64,000 nt of DNA from Dokdonella sp. (GTDB lineage Bacteria > Pseudomonadota > Gammaproteobacteria > Xanthomonadales > Rhodanobacteraceae): assembly GCF_017744955.1 (NCBI RefSeq), contig NZ_JAGIAG010000001.1, forward strand, positions 558,001-622,000. Reading direction: 5' to 3'. The translations under genes were made by a program, and so were the position numbers. Within the stretch, counting starts at the first letter, position 1. Each line of letters begins with the position of its first letter. The notes beneath the pieces are model-generated. The model did no database searches, was not told the origin of the DNA, and worked only from the letters and a program-made list of their open reading frames with translations. Of the stretch, positions 36,520 through 43,690 are shown piece by piece.

Positions 36520-37062
36520 GTGCTGGTCCTGCTCAACAAGCCGTACGGCGTGCTGTGCCAGTTCACCGACCGCAGCACGCCGCCTCGGCGCACGCTGGCC
36601 GAGTTTGTGCGTGAAACGGACGTCTATCCGGCCGGACGGCTGGACTACGACAGCGAAGGCCTGCTCGTGCTGACCGACGACGGTGCGCTGGCGCATCGGC
36701 TGACCGATCCGCACCACAAGCTCGCCAAGACCTATCTGGTGCAGGTCGAAGGCACACCGACGGAAGCGGCGCTGGAAGCGCTGCGCCGCGGTGTCGAGCT
36801 CAACGACGGCCGCACGCGCCCGGCCGGGGCGGAGGCGCTGGCCGCGCCGCCGCAGTGGCTTTGGCCGCGCGATCCGCCGGTACGCTTCCGCAAGAGTGTG
36901 CCGGATGCCTGGCTGCGGCTGACGCTTCGCGAAGGCCGCAACCGCCAGGTGCGCCGCATGACCGCGGCGGTCGGGCTGCCGACGCTGCGCCTGATTCGCG
37001 AACGCATCGGCGACCACGAACTCGGCGACCTGCTTCCGGGCCAGTCGCGTCAGCTCGCCTGA
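36520..37062 (+). CDS. rluE: RsuA/RluE-family 23S rRNA pseudouridine synthase
   Basis: 180 residues from a GTG start. The RsuA-type catalytic region is [30 protein letters not shown] (catalytic Asp of GRLD), followed by KTYLVQVEG and [39 protein letters not shown]. No S4 domain precedes it, as in RluE, which modifies U2457 of 23S rRNA. The exact target is inferred from similarity. It is coupled closely behind prlC. Confidence 0.88.
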   Translation: MLVLLNKPYGVLCQFTDRSTPPRRTLAEFVRETDVYPAGRLDYDSEGLLVLTDDGALAHRLTDPHHKLAKTYLVQVEGTPTEAALEALRRGVELNDGRTRPAGAEALAAPPQWLWPRDPPVRFRKSVPDAWLRLTLREGRNRQVRRMTAAVGLPTLRLIRERIGDHELGDLLPGQSRQLA

Positions 37063-37138
37063 GATCGGGAATTGCCGAAAAGTGCGGTCATGGACGGCCG
37101 CTCTTGATTTTGCCGATCGTGAATGGTCGCATGTGCCG

Positions 37139-37882
37139 ATGACGTTCAAGGATTTGTTCTCCGGCCATTCCGAGGTCTACCAGGCCGCGCGCCCCACCTA
37201 TCCGGCGGCGCTGTTCGACTGGCTGGCTGCACAGGCCCCGGCGCGCGATCTGGTCTGGGACGTCGGCTGCGGCAACGGCCAGGCGAGCACCGCCTTGGCC
37301 GCGCGTTTCGCGCGCGTGCACGCCAGCGACCCGAGCGCGCAGCAGATCGCCAATGCCGAGGCTCGGCCGAACATCGACTACCGCGTCGAGCCGGCCGAGC
37401 GATGCAGCCTCGCCGACGCCGGCGCCGACCTCGTCACCGTCGCGCAGGCGATGCACTGGTTCGACCTGCCGCGCTTCCACGCCGAGGTCCGCCGCGTGCT
37501 GAAGCCGCGCGGCGTGTTCGCCGCCTGGACCTATGCCGACTGCCGCGTCGACACCGCCGTCGATGCGGTCAAGCAGCGCCTCTACGTCGACCTGACCGGT
37601 CCGTACTGGCAGCCCGAGCGCGTGCACGTCGAGAACGGCTATCGCGACCTGCCGTTCCCGTTCGAGCCGATCGCAGCGCCGGCGTTCGAGATGGTGATGC
37701 GCTGGAACGCCGCGCAGTTCCTCGCGTATCTGCGTTCGTGGTCCGGCACGCAGGGCTATCTCAAGGCACACGGCGTCGATCCGGTGACGTTGATCGAACC
37801 CGACCTGCTCGTCGCGTGGGGCGATCCATCGAGCCTGCGCGAGGTGCGCTGGGACTTCCACCTGCGCTGCGGAAGGGTCTGA
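37139..37882 (+). CDS. Class I SAM-dependent methyltransferase (methyltransferase-11 type)
   Basis: 247 residues opening MTFKDLFSGHSEVYQAARPTYPAALFDWLA, followed by motif I LVWDVGCGNGQASTALAARFARVHASDPS and LADAGADLVTVAQAMHWFDLPRFHAEVRRVLKPRGVFAAWTY. This is the pattern of small-molecule methyltransferases related to trans-aconitate methyltransferase and yeast Crg1-like enzymes. The substrate is unknown. The ATG at 37139 is chosen by family start. It converges on the ArsR-type regulator with a gap of 8 bases. Confidence 0.88.
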   Translation: MTFKDLFSGHSEVYQAARPTYPAALFDWLAAQAPARDLVWDVGCGNGQASTALAARFARVHASDPSAQQIANAEARPNIDYRVEPAERCSLADAGADLVTVAQAMHWFDLPRFHAEVRRVLKPRGVFAAWTYADCRVDTAVDAVKQRLYVDLTGPYWQPERVHVENGYRDLPFPFEPIAAPAFEMVMRWNAAQFLAYLRSWSGTQGYLKAHGVDPVTLIEPDLLVAWGDPSSLREVRWDFHLRCGRV

Positions 37883-37890
37883 GCCGCGCT

Positions 37891-38598
37891 TCAGTGCGGC
37901 GGCGTGCGAAGGTCGATCCGCAGCGCACGCAGGCCGGCGCGGCCGGTCGCGCTCAGCGCCAGCGAACGCGATCCCTCGACGCGGCGCAGCCAGCGCCGTT
38001 CCAGCAGGCGCCGCGTCAGTTCGCAGCCGAGCGCGCCGGCGAGATGGAAACGCCGCTCGGTCCAGTCCAGGCAGCTACGTCCGCGCAGCCGCTCCAGATC
38101 CTCGTCGGCGCCGAGCAGGCCGACTTCGCGCAGGCGCGCGGCGCCTTGCCGCGTCAGGCTCAGCGAATCGGCTTCCAGCTGCACGTCGCGCGCATCGCGC
38201 AGACGCTCGAACAGCGCCACGCCGAGGCGGCCGGCGAGGTGGCCGTAGCAGGTGCGCGCGTACGCCAGCGCCGGTTCCGCCTGCGCGACGCGCGTCGCCT
38301 GGCGCGGGCCGGAGCGCAGCACGACCAGGGTCTCGAGCAGGTGCGCGACCTCGTCGCCGGCGAGCCGGTAGTAGCGATGGCGGCCCTGCGCGAGCACCGT
38401 GAGCAGCCCGCCTTCGACGAGCTTGCGCAGGTGTTCGCTCGCAGTCGGTGCGGCGACGCCGGCGAGCGTCGCGAGTTCGGTCGCCGGCCGCGCGCTGCCG
38501 TCGATCAGCGCGAGCAGGATCGCCGCGCGCGCCGGATCGACGAAGAGGCCGCCGAGCTCGGCGAGCTGGAACTGCGTGAGCGGACTCGCGGACGACAT
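37891..38598 (-). CDS. ArsR-family winged-helix transcription regulator
   Basis: 235 residues. The N-terminal winged helix at about 15-85 reads FVDPARAAILLALIDGSARPATELATLAGVAAPTASEHLRKLVEGGLLTVLAQGRHRYYRLAG, typical of ArsR. No metal-binding ELCVCDL motif is present. The long C-terminal half (about 110-230) is an additional domain seen in a subset of ArsR regulators. A 20-bp perfect palindrome lies 31 bases before its start and 31 bases before the start of the divergent flavin reductase, so it probably controls both. Confidence 0.88.
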   Translation of the reverse strand: MSSASPLTQFQLAELGGLFVDPARAAILLALIDGSARPATELATLAGVAAPTASEHLRKLVEGGLLTVLAQGRHRYYRLAGDEVAHLLETLVVLRSGPRQATRVAQAEPALAYARTCYGHLAGRLGVALFERLRDARDVQLEADSLSLTRQGAARLREVGLLGADEDLERLRGRSCLDWTERRFHLAGALGCELTRRLLERRWLRRVEGSRSLALSATGRAGLRALRIDLRTPPH

Positions 38599-38629
38599 GG
38601 ACGCAGCCTAGCGCGGTCCGCCGGCGCAC

Positions 38630-38649
38630 GCTTCGTCGCGCGACGAAGC
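38630..38649. promoter_or_regulatory. Perfect 20-bp palindrome, candidate ArsR-type operator
   Basis: GCTTCGTCGCGCGACGAAGC is self-complementary over all 20 bases. It is centred between the two divergent start codons: 31 bases to the regulator ATG at 38598 and 31 to the flavin reductase ATG at 38681. That position suits a repressor dimer overlapping both promoters. Confidence 0.6.
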
Positions 38650-38680
38650 GGCGCCGTCCGCAGCGCCCGACAATCGCCGC

Positions 38681-39313
38681 ATGACCTCGCCTCCGCCGTC
38701 CATCCGCATCCGTCCGAGCATCCTCTATTTCGGCACGCCGGTGCTGCTGATCACCAGCCGCAATCCCGACGGCGGCACGAACATCACGCCGATGTCGTCC
38801 GCCTGGGCGCTGGCCGACCGCGTCGTGCTCGGCCTGACCGGCGGCGGCCAGGGATTGGCGAACCTCGAACGCGAGCGGGAGGCCGTGCTGAACGTCGCCG
38901 CGCCGGCCTTGTGGTCCGCGATCGAGGCGATCGCGCGGGCCACCGGCCGCGACCCGGTGCCGGCCTGGAAAAGCGAGGTCGGCTACCGCCATGTGCCGGA
39001 CAAGTTCGCCGCCGCCGGACTGACGCCCTGCGCCTCGACGCAGGTGAAGCCGCCGCGCATCGCCGAATGTCCCCTGCAGCTGGAGGCGCGGGTGGTCGAG
39101 GTCCGCCGCCGCGACCTCGCCGCGTGGCGCGCGGACGCCGGGCATTTCGCGGTCGTCGAGACCGAGGTCGTCGCCGTGCACGCGCACGCCGACGTCGTCG
39201 TGCCCGGCAGCGATCACGTCGATCCGACGCGCTTCGACCCTTTGCTTTACGTTTTCCGCCACTATGTCGCCGGGGGCGAGCGCCTCGGCCGGACATTCAA
39301 GGCCGAAGTCTGA
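38681..39313 (+). CDS. Flavin reductase family protein
   Basis: 210 residues. ILYFGTPVLLITSRNPDGGTNITPMSSAWALADRVVLGLTGGGQGLANLERERE is the split-barrel FMN-binding start of flavin-reductase-like proteins, followed by ECPLQLEARVVEV and a C-terminal DPLLYVFRHYVAGGERLG. The family reduces flavin with NAD(P)H or binds flavin for other redox chemistry. Divergent from the ArsR regulator, which likely controls it. Physiological substrate unknown. Confidence 0.85.
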   Translation: MTSPPPSIRIRPSILYFGTPVLLITSRNPDGGTNITPMSSAWALADRVVLGLTGGGQGLANLEREREAVLNVAAPALWSAIEAIARATGRDPVPAWKSEVGYRHVPDKFAAAGLTPCASTQVKPPRIAECPLQLEARVVEVRRRDLAAWRADAGHFAVVETEVVAVHAHADVVVPGSDHVDPTRFDPLLYVFRHYVAGGERLGRTFKAEV

Positions 39314-39351
39314 GCGCAGCTTCCGTCCCGATTCCTTCGAGCGAGCGAACG

Positions 39352-40254
39352 ATGGCCGATCCGACCGTTGGCGATGCGACTGCCCCTTCCGTCGACTGGC
39401 GCACGCCGCTGGAACTGACCCTGCTCGGCGCGATCTGGGGCGGCTCGTTCCTGTTCATGCGCGTCGCCGCGAAGGACTTCGGCGCGTTCGCGCTGGTGGA
39501 AGTGCGCATCGTGCTCGGCGCGCTGGTGCTGCTGCCGTTCCTGTGGCGCGCGCGGCGGCTGATCACTGCCGCCCACTGGCGCCGTTTCGCGATGATCGGT
39601 GCGCTGAACTCGGCGATTCCGTTCTCGCTGTTCGCCTGGGCCGCCGCGCGCGCGCCGGCCGGCATCGGCGCGATCGCCAACAGCACGACGGTGCTGTTCA
39701 CCGCGCTGGTCGCGTTCTTCATCTACGGCGATCGCATCGGCACGCGGCGCGCGATCGCCCTGGTCACCGGCTTCCTCGGCGTGGTCGTGCTCGCCAGCGG
39801 CAAGATCGAAGGCGAGAGCATCGGCGCAGCGGCGCTCGCCGGCACGCTGGCCTCGGTGTGCTACGGCTTCGCGGTGAACTTCACCAAGCACTGGCTCGCC
39901 GGCATCCCGCCGTCGGCCGCGGTCGCCGGCACGCTGAGCTGCTCCGCCGTGATGCTCGCGCCCCTCGCGTTCTTCACCTGGCCGGAAACCTCGCCGCCGC
40001 TGAAATCCTGGCTCGCCGCCGGCGCGCTCGGCGTGCTCTGCACCGGCATCGCCTACGCGCTGTTCTTCCAGCTGATCCAGCGCGTCAGCGCCTCGCGCGC
40101 GTCGACCAACACCTACCTCGTGCCGCTGTTCGGCGTCGGCTGGGCCTGGCTGCTGCTCGGCGAGCAGCCGACCTGGACGATGCTGGTCGCCGGTGCGCTG
40201 ATTCTCGGCAGTGTGGTGGTGAGTCAGCGCGAAGTGGCGGCGGCGCCGCGCTGA
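39352..40254 (+). CDS. EamA/DMT-family transporter
   Basis: 300 residues with ten predicted TM helices in two EamA halves (ELTLLGAIWGGSFLFMRVAAKDFGAFALVEVRIVLGALVLLPFLW ... and GTLASVCYGFAVNFTKHWL ... STNTYLVPLFGVGWAWLLLGEQPTW). These inner-membrane carriers usually export small metabolites or amino acids. The substrate is unknown. It lies 38 bases downstream of the flavin reductase gene and may be co-transcribed. Confidence 0.9.
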   Translation: MADPTVGDATAPSVDWRTPLELTLLGAIWGGSFLFMRVAAKDFGAFALVEVRIVLGALVLLPFLWRARRLITAAHWRRFAMIGALNSAIPFSLFAWAAARAPAGIGAIANSTTVLFTALVAFFIYGDRIGTRRAIALVTGFLGVVVLASGKIEGESIGAAALAGTLASVCYGFAVNFTKHWLAGIPPSAAVAGTLSCSAVMLAPLAFFTWPETSPPLKSWLAAGALGVLCTGIAYALFFQLIQRVSASRASTNTYLVPLFGVGWAWLLLGEQPTWTMLVAGALILGSVVVSQREVAAAPR

Positions 40255-40450
40255 GGCTGGAGTCTCGCCAGGCGATCGGTCGATGCGTGCGGCTTCAACG
40301 GTGCCGAGGCAGGACGCTTCGGCGCGCACGCGTCGGCGGTTTCCTTTTCCGCATGCTCGCTTCAATGCGGCCGAGGTTGCTGGCTTCGGACCTTCCGCAC
40401 GGCGCGTCCTCCGTCGGATTGGCGCCTTGGTCGCTTCACGGATGCCGACG

Positions 40451-41155
40451 CTACGGCTTCTTCGCCAACCGATTGCCTGATCCGGTCTGATTCAATCGCG
40501 GCTGCGCGCCCCGGCTCCAGAACACTTGGTTGCCGACGCCGGTGACATTGATGATTCCCAAGGCCTCGGCGTGCACCGTGTTGTCGGAGCCGTACACATT
40601 CACGGTGTCGCAGTCGCCACGCAGGTCGATGCGGTTGCCCGAGCCGGTCAGGTTGACGACGTCGTCGCCGGCGCAGTCGTACTCGAAGCTCTGGTCGCTG
40701 CCGGTCATCTGCGGGCTGCCGCCGCTGCGGCGCGGCGCCGGGTCGGCGTCGCTCGCGACGGAGGAGGACGCCGCGACGGCAGGCGCGGCTTGCGTGCCCA
40801 AGGACATCGCGGCGTTCTGGCGCAGGAAACTGCCGGCGCCGTTCATGCGCGTCACGAGCGGTGCGCGGCCGTCGATGGAGCGCTGCCATTGGACCGCGTT
40901 GCCGGAGCCGTCGATGGAAACCTCGCCGACGCTCTCGACGCGCACGTCGTTGTCCGCGCCGTTCACGTGCACGGCGGCGCAGGTGCCGGTGATCGTCGCC
41001 TGGGCGCCGGCGGCGTTGATCTCGACGGTGTCGCCGGCGGCGCAATGCAGGGCGACTACGCCTTGAGCCGATTCGACGACGTGCCGCTTCGCCTGTGCCG
41101 CGACGCAGGCGAAGCAGAGCAGCAGGCTGCCGCCGAGGATCATGGAATGACGCAT
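40451..41155 (-). CDS. Secreted DUF3060-like protein
   Basis: 234 residues. A signal peptide (MRHSMILGGSLLLCFACVAAQA) precedes two similar beta-repeat blocks: HCAAGDTVEINAAGAQATITGTCAAVHVNGADNDVRVESVGEVSIDGSGNAVQW and YDCAGDDVVNLTGSGNRIDLRGDCDTVNVYGSDNTVHAEALGIINVTGVGNQVFW. These match the DUF3060 pattern of short beta-helical rungs with G-x-N-x-V turns. A third short G-S-G-N-R motif is at the end. A Ser/Ala-rich linker joins the blocks. Function unknown; periplasmic or surface location expected. Confidence 0.82.
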   Translation of the reverse strand: MRHSMILGGSLLLCFACVAAQAKRHVVESAQGVVALHCAAGDTVEINAAGAQATITGTCAAVHVNGADNDVRVESVGEVSIDGSGNAVQWQRSIDGRAPLVTRMNGAGSFLRQNAAMSLGTQAAPAVAASSSVASDADPAPRRSGGSPQMTGSDQSFEYDCAGDDVVNLTGSGNRIDLRGDCDTVNVYGSDNTVHAEALGIINVTGVGNQVFWSRGAQPRLNQTGSGNRLAKKP

Positions 41156-41301
41156 GCTCGAATCTCCTTGGACGCTACGGTGGCGAAGTACCACGGCTTC
41201 CGGTCCGATACGTGAAGTGCGCGTTCGCCGCGCACCGCGGTACGACTGGGGAAACCACCGATGGTGGATGCGGGGCCGATTCGCTACGTACAGCGCGTGC
41301 G

Positions 41302-42366
41302 TCAGCGATTGGTGAGCTGGATCTCGATGCGCCGGTTCTTCGCGTACGCTTCCGGCGTATCGGCGTTGTCGAGCGGCTGGAACGAGCCGAAGCCGTTCGC
41401 CGACACGCGATGCGCGGGGATGCCCTGCACGACGAGGTACTTCACGATCGCCACCGCGCGGGCGCTGGACAGCTCCCAGTTCGACGGGAAGCGCGGCGTG
41501 TTGATCGGGCGCTTGTCGGTGTGGCCGTCGATGCGCAGCACCCAGTCGATGCCGGACGGAATTTCGGCGGCGACTTCCTTGACGGTCTGCGCCAGCGTCG
41601 CCAGGCGATCCTGCGCCTCTTCGCCGAGATCGGCCGAGCCGGAGTCGAACAGGATGTCGGTCGGCAGCACGAAGCGGTCGCCGACGATGCGCACGTCGCC
41701 GCGCTCGCCGAGCGCGGCGCGCAGCTTGCCGAAGAATTCCGAGCGATAGCGTTCCAGTTCGCCGACGCGGTTGGCGAGCGCGACATTGAGCTGCTTGCCG
41801 AGGTCGGCGATCTTCGCGTCCTTCGCCTCGACGTCCTTGTTCGCGATGTCGAGCGCGGCCTGGATCTTGCCGAGCTGCTCGTTCAGCGCGGCGAGCTGGC
41901 GATTGAGCAATTCCACCTGTGCGCTGGCGGCGGAGGTCAGGTCGGTCTGCTTGACCAGGTCCTGCTTGGAGGAGTCCAGTTGCGCGGCCATGCTCGCGAC
42001 CTGCGCTTCGAGCTGCTGCTTCAGCGCGGTGAGTGCGGCGATGTCGGCGTTGAGCTTGGCCGCTTCGCTGGTCGCCGCGTCGCGTTCGCCGCTGATCGTG
42101 CCGAGCGAGGCGGCGAGTTCCTTGGCGCGCGCGTCGAGCGCGAGTTTCTGCTCCTCCGACAAGGACAGCGTCTTCGCCAGTTCGGCGACCTTCGCGTTCA
42201 GCGCGTCGAGCGCGCGGTTCTTGCCGGCCAGGGTGTCGCTGAGCACGAACTGGCCGATCGCGAAGATCAGCAGCACGAAGATCATGACCATGATCAGCGA
42301 GGTCAGCGCGTCGACGAAGCCGGGCCAGATGTCGAACGCACGGCGCCGCCGGATGAGACTGCTCAT
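41302..42366 (-). CDS. MotB/ZorB-like OmpA-domain protein with N-terminal TM and coiled coil
   Basis: 354 residues. One TM helix lies at about 18-42, with an Asp (about 19, WPGFVDALTSLIMVMIF) at the place of the proton-binding Asp of MotB-type stators. A long heptad-rich coiled coil runs from about 45 to 190. The C-terminal OmpA-like peptidoglycan-binding domain has ILFDSGSADLGEEAQ and IDGHTDKRPI...WELSSARAVAIVKYLV. Together with the ExbB/MotA-like gene it overlaps by ATGA, it should form an ion-driven complex tethered to the cell wall. It is not a flagellar stator by context: no flagellar genes are nearby. Confidence 0.87.
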   Translation of the reverse strand: MSSLIRRRRAFDIWPGFVDALTSLIMVMIFVLLIFAIGQFVLSDTLAGKNRALDALNAKVAELAKTLSLSEEQKLALDARAKELAASLGTISGERDAATSEAAKLNADIAALTALKQQLEAQVASMAAQLDSSKQDLVKQTDLTSAASAQVELLNRQLAALNEQLGKIQAALDIANKDVEAKDAKIADLGKQLNVALANRVGELERYRSEFFGKLRAALGERGDVRIVGDRFVLPTDILFDSGSADLGEEAQDRLATLAQTVKEVAAEIPSGIDWVLRIDGHTDKRPINTPRFPSNWELSSARAVAIVKYLVVQGIPAHRVSANGFGSFQPLDNADTPEAYAKNRRIEIQLTNR

Positions 42367-43466
42367 CGGCGCGGCTCGCGCTCGGCGACCATGCGCTCGG
42401 GAGAGGCGGGCGGCGAGCGCGGACGCTGGCCGTCGAGTGCGGCGGCGATCGTGCGCGAGAGCAGGCGCAGTTCGCCGCGCAGCTCGTCGGACAGGCTCGC
42501 CGGAGCCTGGTTCTGCGCGGCGAGCTGGCGCAGCACGTTCTTCAATTCGTCCTGCGTCTCGGCGGCGGCGTGGCGCTCGCGCGCGTCGCGGCCGAGCAGG
42601 TCGGCGAGGCGGCCGAGCTGCGCGCCGAGTTCGCCGAGCTGCTGGTTGGTGCCGTGGCGTTCGCGCTCGGCTTCGACGATCGCGCGCTGCATGCGGTCCA
42701 GGCCATCGGCGGTCTGTTCGAGCAGGGCCTGCACGTAGGCCGGCACCGACGCGTCGGCTTCGAAGCTCGATCCGGACGACAGCCGCGTCATGCCCGACAG
42801 CCATTCCTCGACTTCGTTGTAGAAGCGGTTCTGCGCGTGACCGGCCTGCAGGTCGAGGAAGCCGATCACCAGCGAGCTGGCTAGGCCGAACAGCGAGGTC
42901 GAGAAGCTGGTCGACATGCCGCCGAGCGGCTCCTTCAGGTTTTCCTTCAGCGCGCCGAACATCGTGACCGCGTCGTTGCCGACATTGAGCGTGCCGATGA
43001 TGTCGGACACCGAGCGGATCGTGACCAGCAGGCCCCAGAAGGTGCCGAGCAGGCCGAGGAAGATCGCGAGGCCGATCAGGTAGCGCGACAGGTCGCGCGA
43101 CTCCTCCAGGCGCAACTGCACGCTGTCGAGGATCGTGCGCATCGACGGCGCCGACAACGCGGCGCGCCCGCGTTCGCGGCCGTCGAGCATGCGCGCCATC
43201 GGTGCGAGCAGGCGCGGCTTGCCGGGGGCGCGCTGATCGGGGCTCGAGCGCTTGAACGTCTCGATCCAGCTCACTTCGCGCGACAGCACGAAGATCTGCC
43301 GCAGATTGACGATGACACCCGTGGCGAGCACGGCGAGGATCACGCTGTTGAAGAACGGATTGGCGGCGAAGATCGCGCCGAGCCGGGTCGCCAGCAGCGC
43401 GGCGAGCAGGCCGACCGCGAACAGGAAGGCGAGCATCCAGGGAAGTACGCGTTGCGGGTTGCTCAT
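42363..43466 (-). CDS. MotA/TolQ/ExbB-like proton-channel protein
   Basis: 367 residues. Two TM helices lie at about 10-29 and 37-55, then a cytoplasmic loop and two more at about 115-140 (YLIGLAIFLGLLGTFWGLLVTI) and 175-200 (STSFSTSLFGLASSLVIGFLDLQAG), the MotA_ExbB hallmark. The C-terminal 130 residues are a charged helical tail (DGLDRMQRAIVEAERERHGTNQQLGELGAQLGRL). ATG 43466 (MSNPQRVLPWML) is chosen. It is coupled to the MotB-like gene by ATGA and lies downstream of hrpB on the same strand. The pair's task is unknown. Confidence 0.87.
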   Translation of the reverse strand: MSNPQRVLPWMLAFLFAVGLLAALLATRLGAIFAANPFFNSVILAVLATGVIVNLRQIFVLSREVSWIETFKRSSPDQRAPGKPRLLAPMARMLDGRERGRAALSAPSMRTILDSVQLRLEESRDLSRYLIGLAIFLGLLGTFWGLLVTIRSVSDIIGTLNVGNDAVTMFGALKENLKEPLGGMSTSFSTSLFGLASSLVIGFLDLQAGHAQNRFYNEVEEWLSGMTRLSSGSSFEADASVPAYVQALLEQTADGLDRMQRAIVEAERERHGTNQQLGELGAQLGRLADLLGRDARERHAAAETQDELKNVLRQLAAQNQAPASLSDELRGELRLLSRTIAAALDGQRPRSPPASPERMVAEREPRR

Positions 43467-43690
43467 CGGCGGGCTCGGCTGGAAACATCGGTGTTCGGAC
43501 CCGCGGATGGTGCCTTGGTTCCGTGGCCTTGCGCGCGGGGTCGCGCAGCGCACTTCATCGCGCGTTCATCGCTGCGGCTCGGCGCGACGGCGCGATGATC
43601 GCTGGCCGAGCGTTGCGCTTCGTCGTCCTCCGCGCACGCCCGCGGCGCGGCTTTCCCGCGAGCGAGAGAGCTGACGCCGCCGGGCGCACG

